64,000 bases of DNA, taken from NCBI RefSeq assembly GCF_001310225.1, contig NZ_CP012898.1, forward strand, positions 1,426,001-1,490,000, written 5' to 3'. Origin of the DNA: Pseudalgibacter alginicilyticus. Lineage in GTDB: Bacteria > Bacteroidota > Bacteroidia > Flavobacteriales > Flavobacteriaceae. Position 1 is the first letter of the stretch. The number at the start of each line of letters is the position of its first letter. Shown in pieces: positions 47,605 through 55,612 of the stretch. The notes beneath the pieces were generated by a model that was not told the origin of the DNA, did not search any database, and was given only the letters and a program-made list of their open reading frames with translations. Both the position numbers and the translations under genes were made by a program.

Positions 47605-47667
47605 CAATACTATTCATTTTTTTTAGTTAATTATATAAATCAATGTGCATTGAGTATAAAATATGAC
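47605..47667 (-). promoter_or_regulatory. Activator-type promoter: direct-repeat operator plus -7 box (site f)
   Basis: TATAAATCAATG at 47634 and TATAAAATATGA at 47655 are 21 bp apart on the plus strand, with CATT at positions 15-18. The -7-like box CAATACTA at 47605-47612 (minus TAGTATTG, one mismatch) is 21 bp from the operator edge. The lyase ATG is at 47546. Confidence 0.75.
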
Positions 47668-47711
47668 CTATAACTAAGATAATATTGCTTTGCGTGATAT
47701 GTTCCAATAAA

Positions 47712-47754
47712 AAAGTCGGAATTTGAAAAGTAATTTCTTTCAAATTCCGACTTT
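47712..47754 (-). terminator. Rho-independent terminator of the SGNH esterase gene
   Basis: A perfect 17 bp stem, AAAGTCGGAATTTGAAA (47712-47728) and its complement (47738-47754), with a 9-base loop, starts 20 bp past the stop at 47774. The transcript ends in a U-rich tract. Confidence 0.9.
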
Positions 47755-47773
47755 AAGATCATTTTTGTATTGC

Positions 47774-48826
47774 TCAATTACTTTTTAAAGCTTTCATAAT
47801 AGCAGCTTTTACTAATGGCTCCATAACATCATAACCTGCTGCATTAGGATGAACTGTATCTCTACCTAATTCTTTTTTCAATCCTTTATCTCCATTTACC
47901 ATGGATGTATAGTAATCTAAATAAACAACCTTATTTTTTTTAGCATACGCTTTAATCAATTTATTCAATTCAATGATTTTATCTGCTGGTTCCACCGAAG
48001 GGCTCCAAGAATAACTGGAAGCAGGCAATACAGAGGCTAACACAACCTTTATATCATTAGCTTCTGCTAATTCAACCATAGAAAAAATATTACCAGCAAT
48101 GCGGTTGATACCAATAGCTCCTCGATTACCAGCTATGTCATTGGTACCTGCTGAAATAACCACTACTTTTGGTTTTAGCTCAATTACATCTGGTCTAAAC
48201 CTCAATAACATTTGTGCACTTGTTTGTCCACTAATACCTCGATTTATATAAGTAGGATTCTCCTCAAAAAATTGTCTATGATCACGTGTCCAATTATCGG
48301 TTATTGAATTCCCAATAAACACAACTCTAGCTTCATTTTTAGAAGGCAATTTTAATTGTGCATTTGCTTTGCTATAGCGATTTAAATTTGCCCAATCTTC
48401 GGTTGGTGTTAATACAATTTTTATAACCGTTGCTATATCATTAGCATTGGATGCTTCTTTAGGTAATAAAACTGTTAAATTTCCATCAATTAACACTGTT
48501 TTTAATTTTTGATCTCCATAACTTAAGTAAGCGGCTCGCACTTTCATTGTTCTATCAACAACTAATTTCCCATCTGTTGGCCAATTAAAAACATGTGCAT
48601 AAACTATATCATCTTTTTTAGTATAATAACCCCAATTGGGTTTTTCATAAGGACTTTTAGAAGTTCCAAAAATCGCCTCTTCATTTTCTTTAGCCCATTC
48701 TGCTACATTCTTAACCTGCTCATTATCAGAAGGCATATTTACTTCCATACTATTCTGAGCAAAAACAGGGTTAAAAGGCTGTATGATTAACAATACAAAT
48801 ACCATTGTTTTTTTTAATATTTTCAT
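47774..48826 (-). CDS. SGNH/GDSL esterase fused to a GH29-type C-terminal beta-sandwich
   Basis: 350 residues, signal peptide to about residue 24 (VFAQ). The C-terminal half (about 165-350) is an SGNH hydrolase: VVFIGNSITDNW (Ser174), YINRGISGQTSAQM, VVVISAGTNDI and DTVHPNAAGY (Asp323, His326). Residues about 33-140 are not esterase. They match the C-terminal domain of the neighbouring GH29 fucosidase closely (AIFGTSKSPYEKPNWGYYTK against AIYGAKASPYDKPKWGRYTQ, and IVYAHVFNWPTDGKL against VIYAHVFDWPKDGLL). It probably deacylates sugars, with the extra domain helping to place the substrate. It has its own promoter and terminator, unlike most of the locus. Confidence 0.9.
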   Translation of the reverse strand: MKILKKTMVFVLLIIQPFNPVFAQNSMEVNMPSDNEQVKNVAEWAKENEEAIFGTSKSPYEKPNWGYYTKKDDIVYAHVFNWPTDGKLVVDRTMKVRAAYLSYGDQKLKTVLIDGNLTVLLPKEASNANDIATVIKIVLTPTEDWANLNRYSKANAQLKLPSKNEARVVFIGNSITDNWTRDHRQFFEENPTYINRGISGQTSAQMLLRFRPDVIELKPKVVVISAGTNDIAGNRGAIGINRIAGNIFSMVELAEANDIKVVLASVLPASSYSWSPSVEPADKIIELNKLIKAYAKKNKVVYLDYYTSMVNGDKGLKKELGRDTVHPNAAGYDVMEPLVKAAIMKALKSN

Positions 48827-48888
48827 TTTATATCATTTTTAAATAGGTTACTTCTTTCCAATATATTTAGTTTTTATATGTTTTTTCT

Positions 48889-48921
48889 CAAAGGTATTTC
48901 TTTTACCTTTTTTAAGACAAA
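48889..48921 (-). promoter_or_regulatory. Bacteroidota -33/-7 promoter of the SGNH esterase gene
   Basis: On the minus strand, TTTG (48921-48918) and TACCTTTG (48896-48889) are separated by 21 bases and fit the -33 TTTG / -7 TAnnTTTG pattern. Transcription would start about 55 bases before the ATG at 48826. There is no direct-repeat operator here, so this gene appears to lie outside the shared regulon. Confidence 0.6.
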
Positions 48922-48924
48922 AAA

Positions 48925-48967
48925 AATAACATTGTAGTCAGCATATAATGCTACCACAATGTTATTT
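48925..48967 (-). terminator. Terminator after the GH29 gene (possibly bidirectional)
   Basis: AATAACATTGT (48925-48935) and ACAATGTTATT pair perfectly, with an inner AGCAT/ATGCT stem separated by a small internal loop. A-runs on the left and T-runs on the right give a U-tail in either direction. It ends the operon that closes with GH29 (stop at 49042). Confidence 0.85.
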
Positions 48968-49041
48968 TTTAATGAAGTTTACTTTAAATTATGGTTTTTA
49001 TTAATAAAACCACAATTTATAAACCCATGCTTGTTTTTATA

Positions 49042-50415
49042 TTATTTAGCTAATTCAATTTTAACAACTGAAACAGTAGCATCTGGTGCTAACATAGGTA
49101 CATCTACTAATACTTCCCGAGATGTTGCTATGGATGATAATTCAGTATTTGAATTGTCAGTTAACACGGTAGCTTTCTTAACCTTAATATTTTTATTAAG
49201 CTTTAATAATCCATCTTTTGGCCAGTCAAAAACATGAGCATAAATAACGTTTCCTTTTTGCGTATAGCGCCCCCATTTTGGTTTATCGTAAGGACTTGCT
49301 TTAGCCCCATAAATAGCCTCTCCATTTTTTTTAGTCCATTCTCCCATAGCATCTAAACGTCTAATACTTTCGGCTGGAAATCTTCCAAAACCATCAGGTC
49401 CAATATTTAATAAGAAATTCCCTCCTTTAGAAACAATATCTACTAATTTTTGAATTAAATCTTCACTACTTTTCCAGTTATTATCAGATGGTTTATACCC
49501 CCAAGACCCATTCATAGTCATACAGGCTTCCCAATCAGAATCAATTCCCGTATCTGGAATTTCTTGTTCTGGTGTTCCAAAATCTCCAGCAAAATTGCCT
49601 TCAGCATTCATACCTTCCATACCCATACGGCCTTTATCAACTCTGTTATTAACAATGGTGTTAGGTTGAATATCTCGGATATATTTATAAAGATCTTTAC
49701 CCATCTCTGTTGTATAATCTGAAATCCAATCACCATCAAACCAAACCACTCCAATGTCACCATAATTTTTTAATAATTCACCTACCTGAGGTTTCATATA
49801 GTTTTCATAATATTTTGGAAATTCCGGATTTACAACTGATGGATCATCATGTTGTGAAATATTGTAATTTGGAAACAAATTACCTTGTGCTTGTGGATGA
49901 TGCCAGTCCACAATAGAATAATACAGACAAAATTTAATTCCCTGTTTTTTACAAGCTTCTGCTAATTCCTTAACAATATCTCTTTTAAAAGGAGATTTAT
50001 CAATAACATCATAATCAGATACTTTTGAATCCCATAAACCAAAACCTTCATGATGTTTTGAAGTCAATACAATATATTTCATACCTGCATTTTTAGCCAT
50101 AGTTACCCATGCATCTGCATCAAACATTACTGGATTAAACATTTCAGGAAATTTTTCGTATTCCTCCACTGTGTAATCCAATTTATCCATGGCCCATTCT
50201 GCACCACCTCCAGCTATTTTTGTTCCACGCTCTCCACCAATAATAGAGTAAGCTCCCCAGTGAATAAACATACCAAACTTAGAGTCTCTCCACCACTCCA
50301 TCCGCTCATCATCTGATAATTTTTTTACATTTGATTTTTGGGCCAACCCTAAATTGGCGTTTAGAACAACAACCAATGTAAGCAACATTATTTTTTTTAA
50401 AGATTTCATTTTCAT
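49042..50415 (-). CDS. GH29 alpha-L-fucosidase
   Basis: 457 residues with signal peptide (about 1-25, ending LGLAQ). The GH29 barrel opens WWRDSKFGMFIHWGAYS and has YIVLTSKHHEGFGLWDS and SIVDWHHP. The nucleophile motif is VVWFDGDW (Asp227). GGNFLLNIGPDGFGRFP ends the barrel. The C-terminal ~95 residues are a beta-sandwich shared with the esterase at 47774. No single acid/base residue can be read with certainty, as is normal in this family. It should release alpha-L-fucose by retention in the periplasm. Its ATG directly abuts the stop of the GH141-like gene, and the terminator at 48925 follows. Confidence 0.95.
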   Translation of the reverse strand: MKMKSLKKIMLLTLVVVLNANLGLAQKSNVKKLSDDERMEWWRDSKFGMFIHWGAYSIIGGERGTKIAGGGAEWAMDKLDYTVEEYEKFPEMFNPVMFDADAWVTMAKNAGMKYIVLTSKHHEGFGLWDSKVSDYDVIDKSPFKRDIVKELAEACKKQGIKFCLYYSIVDWHHPQAQGNLFPNYNISQHDDPSVVNPEFPKYYENYMKPQVGELLKNYGDIGVVWFDGDWISDYTTEMGKDLYKYIRDIQPNTIVNNRVDKGRMGMEGMNAEGNFAGDFGTPEQEIPDTGIDSDWEACMTMNGSWGYKPSDNNWKSSEDLIQKLVDIVSKGGNFLLNIGPDGFGRFPAESIRRLDAMGEWTKKNGEAIYGAKASPYDKPKWGRYTQKGNVIYAHVFDWPKDGLLKLNKNIKVKKATVLTDNSNTELSSIATSREVLVDVPMLAPDATVSVVKIELAK

Positions 50416-52782
50416 TTATTTAGTATTTATAGTAATTTTTATTTCTGATTGATTTCGCATGATAACCAACTCTAATGTATTCGACTTATTTTGGGCATTG
50501 ATTCGAAAAAAGTCTTTTACAGTGACCACCTTCTCCCCAGATGCTTCTAAAATAACATCCCCTTTTTTAATACCATCATTCAGTACTGCAGGACTTTGGT
50601 TCCAAACACGTAAAACAATCACGCCTTCCGCTGTGCTTAACCCATAAGCAGACTGTTCTTGTGGAGACTCCACACTTTTAAGATTATTCCTTAACCAAGC
50701 TACAACAGGACTTGCAATTTCTTTATCCTCTGAAGGATCTTTTATTATAGGTACTTCAGGGGTTTTGGCAATGGACTTTAAGTCAGGTTTTTGAACTCCA
50801 AAATTATCCATTGGAAAGTTTTTGAACCCTATTGTTAAAGCAGGAGAATTTTCTGCAACTGTAAAATCTAAATTGGCAGGATCTTTAAACATTGGATCTC
50901 CATATGCACTATTCATATCTCTATTATATATTTGAGATTTCATCATAGCTACTTCAGATGGAAAAAGGTTATAATCTAATTCTTTTCCCCAACCCAACAA
51001 TCTAACATCTTGGTATGTATTTCCCACAATATTGTGCTTAAAAACATCCTCACTTTTTTCAAACCAAACATGCGGGTGTAAAGAATTATTAACCATAATA
51101 TTGTTTTCAACTACTCGATTAAATCCTTCTCGTAATTTTAGTCCGCTATTTAACATTAAGTTATTATAGATATGATAGTTTGAAGAACCGTCATCCAAAT
51201 CTACATCCCATCCATGGTCACAACGAAAACGGTTATTTCTAATAATAGTCATTTTTATAGCATCCCAATTAGGCATATTGGGATTGGCTGTTGTAAGACG
51301 ATCCATAACATCACGATTTGGATGCCAAAAACGATCACGCCCCCATGAGTTAAAAGAACCGTGATCACTGGTTTCTAAAACCGTATTAAATACATCATTA
51401 TATTCTAAAACATGCCCTCCCCAGGTACCATCACCAATATTAATACCTGATCTTGGCACTTCATAAATACTATTATGTCTCACAGTAATATCCATAGCCA
51501 TAGAAATCTGGACACCTGCAGTTTGCTTTTCAACACGCCCTATACGATAAATTAAATTATCTTCAACTAAACATTCTCTAGGGTATAATTCATTTTTTGG
51601 GCCTACAATAGTATCCATATCTTTCAAATCCACATATTCTCTGTAATTGAACGAAGGGGAACGAACAGCTGATGGATCTCCAATAAATGATATACCACTG
51701 GCACCACATTCATAAATATGGTTTCCAATAACTTCTAAACCCTTATTGTATTTACTTGCCATGATAACATTCCCTCCTAAATTGGTAAATACGCTATTTT
51801 CAACTTTACAATTTTCAGTACCTTCAAAAAACACAACACTACCTCTGTATATTGTCCAATCGCTTCGTAATAATGGCTCAAAATCTTCCATAAACGTTCG
51901 CTGAGTATTTTCAAAAGTGATTCCAGATATACATACATTTTTCACTGGATTTTCAAGGGTTCCAACAACTTGAATTAAATCTTTTAATACTGAAACCTCA
52001 ATTTTTGAATTACCAAGTGAAACATCTGCTGATGGCCAATAATAAAGTTTGCTGTTTTTTTTATCTAAAAACCATTCTCCATGGCTATCTAATTCTTCAA
52101 AAACATTTTCTACCATTCGGTATTCGTCATGAAGTAAAACACCACGATTATTTTGTTGCCCTCCTTCTAAAATAGGTGTTCCATCTTCATTAACACCTGT
52201 TATTTTAAAATGATAACCTCCCCATTTACCATTGCGTAAAACATTATAATAAGCTCCTTTTGGATTTTCCCAAGAAGCCAAACGCTCTTTTGAAACTGCA
52301 TCTGCTGCAAAACCATGCCAAGATTGAGGTGTTTCATCATAATTAGGGTAACGAGCTAAAATTTGAGATTTCCCATTAACAATTAACTGGTCAAAATCTG
52401 AATTTTCTGCTACTGAAGTAACATATATGTTTTCATTATAGCTTTCCCATTTTGCATCTAAGGGTATCGAGCCTTTTATACTAACCTGAGAGGCATCTGC
52501 TCCTTTAATACTAAAATTGCTTAATAAAGCTGGAATTGTTATGGGCTGTGATAAATGATATGTGCCTGGAAACAAATTTATGACAACATGAACACTGGAA
52601 TCTTTTTCTTTTAACTCCTTCACTCTATTAATGGCATCAAAGATGTTTCCAAATGGATTCTCCTTTGTTCCGGTATTATTAGTTTCCCCTTCATTTGACA
52701 CATAAAACTCAATGGTTTTTGGTTCCACGTTACAAGACAAAACTAATACCAACAGTAATAAATTAATACTTAATTTTTTCAT
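50416..52782 (-). CDS. GH141-like beta-helix glycosidase with C-terminal PDZ domain, lipoprotein
   Basis: 788 residues from the ATG at 52782, which opens directly with a lipoprotein signal ending VLVLSC (Cys17) and avoids overlap with the upstream gene. EFYVSNEGETNNTGTKENPF and an RVKEL helix begin a right-handed beta-helix with an inserted beta-domain (FDQLIVNGKSQILARYPNYD, then AAGAYY-like GAYYNVLRNGKWGG), as in GH141. Long coil runs such as MDITVRHNSIYEVPRSGINIGDGTWGG follow. Known GH141 members are alpha-L-fucosidases or xylanases. Residues about 700-788 (SPAVLNDGIKKGDVILEASG, EKVVTVKDFF) form a PDZ-like domain, which is unexpected on a glycosidase. It sits directly upstream of GH29. Confidence 0.85.
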   Translation of the reverse strand: MKKLSINLLLLVLVLSCNVEPKTIEFYVSNEGETNNTGTKENPFGNIFDAINRVKELKEKDSSVHVVINLFPGTYHLSQPITIPALLSNFSIKGADASQVSIKGSIPLDAKWESYNENIYVTSVAENSDFDQLIVNGKSQILARYPNYDETPQSWHGFAADAVSKERLASWENPKGAYYNVLRNGKWGGYHFKITGVNEDGTPILEGGQQNNRGVLLHDEYRMVENVFEELDSHGEWFLDKKNSKLYYWPSADVSLGNSKIEVSVLKDLIQVVGTLENPVKNVCISGITFENTQRTFMEDFEPLLRSDWTIYRGSVVFFEGTENCKVENSVFTNLGGNVIMASKYNKGLEVIGNHIYECGASGISFIGDPSAVRSPSFNYREYVDLKDMDTIVGPKNELYPRECLVEDNLIYRIGRVEKQTAGVQISMAMDITVRHNSIYEVPRSGINIGDGTWGGHVLEYNDVFNTVLETSDHGSFNSWGRDRFWHPNRDVMDRLTTANPNMPNWDAIKMTIIRNNRFRCDHGWDVDLDDGSSNYHIYNNLMLNSGLKLREGFNRVVENNIMVNNSLHPHVWFEKSEDVFKHNIVGNTYQDVRLLGWGKELDYNLFPSEVAMMKSQIYNRDMNSAYGDPMFKDPANLDFTVAENSPALTIGFKNFPMDNFGVQKPDLKSIAKTPEVPIIKDPSEDKEIASPVVAWLRNNLKSVESPQEQSAYGLSTAEGVIVLRVWNQSPAVLNDGIKKGDVILEASGEKVVTVKDFFRINAQNKSNTLELVIMRNQSEIKITINTK

Positions 52783-52804
52783 CCTATATTTTATACTATT
52801 ATTC

Positions 52805-55609
52805 TTAATTCTTAAAAACAATCTCTGCTTTGTCATAACCTTTTTCTAATTTAAAAACCAATTGATTTTCATTATTTCTGTTAACGGTTCCTTTCCTACT
52901 TGCAACAAATTCGCCTTTTTCATAAAGCCTTAATTCTGCAGGTAATTTCCCTTTTGGGTATGGCATATTGATGGTTATAGGAGCATCATTTTGCAACAAA
53001 TAACCTGCATTGGTTTTTTCAATAGAAATTGTTAATGGCTCACCTGATGATACTAAATCCCATCCTTTATATTCATATTTAAACATTCCGGAAAGAAACA
53101 TAAAATCTAAATCTTTTTCAGTTTGACGGGTTATAGACAACAACCCTTTTTGATGAAAATCTTTATTTTGCGCTATATCGTTTATAGACGCATTTACTAC
53201 AATTCTATCGGTTGTTTTCTTATCGTTCAGCAACACATGAATAACTTGTGTGTTTGGACTGTCATCAAAAGTTTCGTAGGTTACATTAGCTATTGGGTTT
53301 TCTTCCCCTTTTATATAAGGATTAAACACAATCGCAAACGGATTAATCCAAGCTGCTTCCTCTCTTTTTAAAATCAAAGTTGGAATTGGTTCATCCAAAA
53401 TTTCCTTTGGTGCCGTTCCACTTGAAATAGCATTTGATTTTGGCGATTTTACTTTATATAAGGTTTGATTTTTACTCCCCTTAACCCATAATTTCATTAA
53501 ATTAGTTGGATTTCCATTACTTTCCAAATTAAAAACCGCTTGAACATCTTCTGATGTTTGTGTTTTAAACTTATCGAAAAAATAATTATATCCTTTTAAA
53601 TCTCCTTTTTTAGAACTTAAGTCGTCTGTTGAATCAAATTTCAATTCTTTATTATTCTTGTCATAAATTTTTAATGATTGTCCTAAATTATGATAGATAT
53701 ACTCATGCTTTTGTTTACCCTCTAATTGTTTTTTAGATCTAAAAACATCTACAACATAGTTTTTATCTGAATGGGATTTGATTATAGCAGTAAAACGTTG
53801 CTGATCTGATACCGTTTTTGGCTCTACAAAAGATACTTTTGAAAATGTTAACTTATCAAAATTTGGTGTTTCTCCTGAGTTAGGATAGGCTTTATCTAAC
53901 TGAAATGGGTTGTAGGTTCGCATGGAATTATAATTAGATTGTCCATCTACCACAACTGTGTTATGCGCAGGAAATTTAGAATAAAAATTATGATGATCAG
54001 TATGCCAATAACTTGGTCCCTTCCCAAAATCTGGTCCTAAAACATAATTGTTAGCAAACAACTCAATTGAAATTCCATTAGCATGAGCATGATTTCCAAA
54101 AGACCCAACAGTAGATACCATTACAGCATGATCTCCTTCACCAAGGCGCTGATTAAACATACTGACATTTGAAGCATAAAACGTTGGTGAAATTAAGTTT
54201 TTAAAAGATGTTTTATGAGTTGATTCAGCTTCTTCTAAATTATTAACATAGAAAAACAACTCAAAAAAATCACTTGCTTTTCTACGATATAAACCATCTG
54301 AAATGATTTGATTTAACAAACTTGATATTAATACTTCTTTATCTTGTAAATTATATTTTCTGTAGTTAGCTATTAACAGTTCAAAGTTTTCTGGTGGTAA
54401 TATTTTATGATTAGAATCCCCAAAACCAACTAAATAACCAGTTGGAAACAAATATTGAAATGATACTAAAGCTGCTTTTTCAACTATTGGATAATTTAAA
54501 AACTCGTTATTATTAGTGGCATGATCCAACAACGTAAATATGCGTAAAAGTGATGTAATTACATGTGTGGAATACGAGGCTGATTCTGGCCATATACCTG
54601 TTTCTTGATCATAAACTAAAAGCGATTCTTTAATAGCCAATTGTCTATCGGTTGAAATATTAAAGGTATGATCTAAAAAATACTCCCGTCCTTTACCGTT
54701 TTTATAATTTGAATTTTCTTCTAAAACCAAACCGATATATGTCAAATATCGTGCTTGAAATAAATTCCAGTTATTATCTGGAATTCCTTTTTCTATAATT
54801 TGGTCTCCCCATTTTTGAAATACAGCAATTGAATTCTCTAAACTGGTATTATTCTTTTTAAAATAATCATATAAAAAATCATAAGCCGTTACTAATGAAA
54901 CAACTATTTCTTCATGAATAACTTCAAAGGTAGCCAATCCAGAAACATGCTGTTGGTTTGAATTTTCAAGATCTATTGGCGCTTCTCTATGATACATGCC
55001 CTCCATATAAGTTAGAAATACAGGCGCAGCAAATTCGGCATATTTTTTATCGTTGGTCAGCCAGTAAAAAAAAGCTGCATCTTCTGCTAAATTCATAATT
55101 TGCTCATTAATTTTTTCAATGGCAAAACCAGCTTTCGACGGATGTATCCATTCTTTAATTTTGGTTTTTCTATGCTCTAAATACAAACCTCTTGGGTCAT
55201 CAAAATAAGGCTCAACATCTTCTAACTTCGGACGATAATAATCTGTTGCCCAATCACGAGTACCAGAATACCGTACTGTTGGCACAGGAGCAGAACCTTC
55301 TGAATGTGAAAAATCTCCTCTTTTTAAATAAACCTTATCATGTTTTGTTTTCCAATTCATTTGCAATCTAGATACCAACCACATTGGGTCCTTATCAACA
55401 TACTCTAAATATTTTTCTAAGTTTTGTTTTTTCTTTTCAACCAATTCACGTTTCCAAGATACCGTTTCAAGTGTTTTTAAAAACTCACTTTTAGATTCGT
55501 TATTAACATATATTCTTGGATGGCTGTTACTTTGTGCAAACAAGCTGCTGGCATTCAATAAAAAACAACCTAAAACTATATGCAGTAAAAATTTCTTTTT
55601 CATTTTCAT
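52805..55609 (-). CDS. Heparinase II/III-like polysaccharide lyase (about 930 residues)
   Basis: 934 residues (ATG at 55603 also possible) with signal peptide ending SLFAQ. It shares the layout of the lyase at 34820: SHPRIYVNNESK start, APVPTVRYSGTRDW, DNNWNLFQARYLTYIG, WPESASYSTH, then the beta-domain GNHAHANGISIELFANN and KFPAHNTVVVDG. Both histidines of the beta-domain and the Asn-Trp-Asn-x-x-Gln motif are kept, so it is predicted active by beta-elimination on a uronic acid. DVFRSKKQLEGKQKHEYIYHNLG is the same linker as in the paralogues. It lies 3 bp from the next paralogue at 55613. Confidence 0.86.
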   Translation of the reverse strand: MKMKKKFLLHIVLGCFLLNASSLFAQSNSHPRIYVNNESKSEFLKTLETVSWKRELVEKKKQNLEKYLEYVDKDPMWLVSRLQMNWKTKHDKVYLKRGDFSHSEGSAPVPTVRYSGTRDWATDYYRPKLEDVEPYFDDPRGLYLEHRKTKIKEWIHPSKAGFAIEKINEQIMNLAEDAAFFYWLTNDKKYAEFAAPVFLTYMEGMYHREAPIDLENSNQQHVSGLATFEVIHEEIVVSLVTAYDFLYDYFKKNNTSLENSIAVFQKWGDQIIEKGIPDNNWNLFQARYLTYIGLVLEENSNYKNGKGREYFLDHTFNISTDRQLAIKESLLVYDQETGIWPESASYSTHVITSLLRIFTLLDHATNNNEFLNYPIVEKAALVSFQYLFPTGYLVGFGDSNHKILPPENFELLIANYRKYNLQDKEVLISSLLNQIISDGLYRRKASDFFELFFYVNNLEEAESTHKTSFKNLISPTFYASNVSMFNQRLGEGDHAVMVSTVGSFGNHAHANGISIELFANNYVLGPDFGKGPSYWHTDHHNFYSKFPAHNTVVVDGQSNYNSMRTYNPFQLDKAYPNSGETPNFDKLTFSKVSFVEPKTVSDQQRFTAIIKSHSDKNYVVDVFRSKKQLEGKQKHEYIYHNLGQSLKIYDKNNKELKFDSTDDLSSKKGDLKGYNYFFDKFKTQTSEDVQAVFNLESNGNPTNLMKLWVKGSKNQTLYKVKSPKSNAISSGTAPKEILDEPIPTLILKREEAAWINPFAIVFNPYIKGEENPIANVTYETFDDSPNTQVIHVLLNDKKTTDRIVVNASINDIAQNKDFHQKGLLSITRQTEKDLDFMFLSGMFKYEYKGWDLVSSGEPLTISIEKTNAGYLLQNDAPITINMPYPKGKLPAELRLYEKGEFVASRKGTVNRNNENQLVFKLEKGYDKAEIVFKN

Positions 55610-55612
55610 GTT

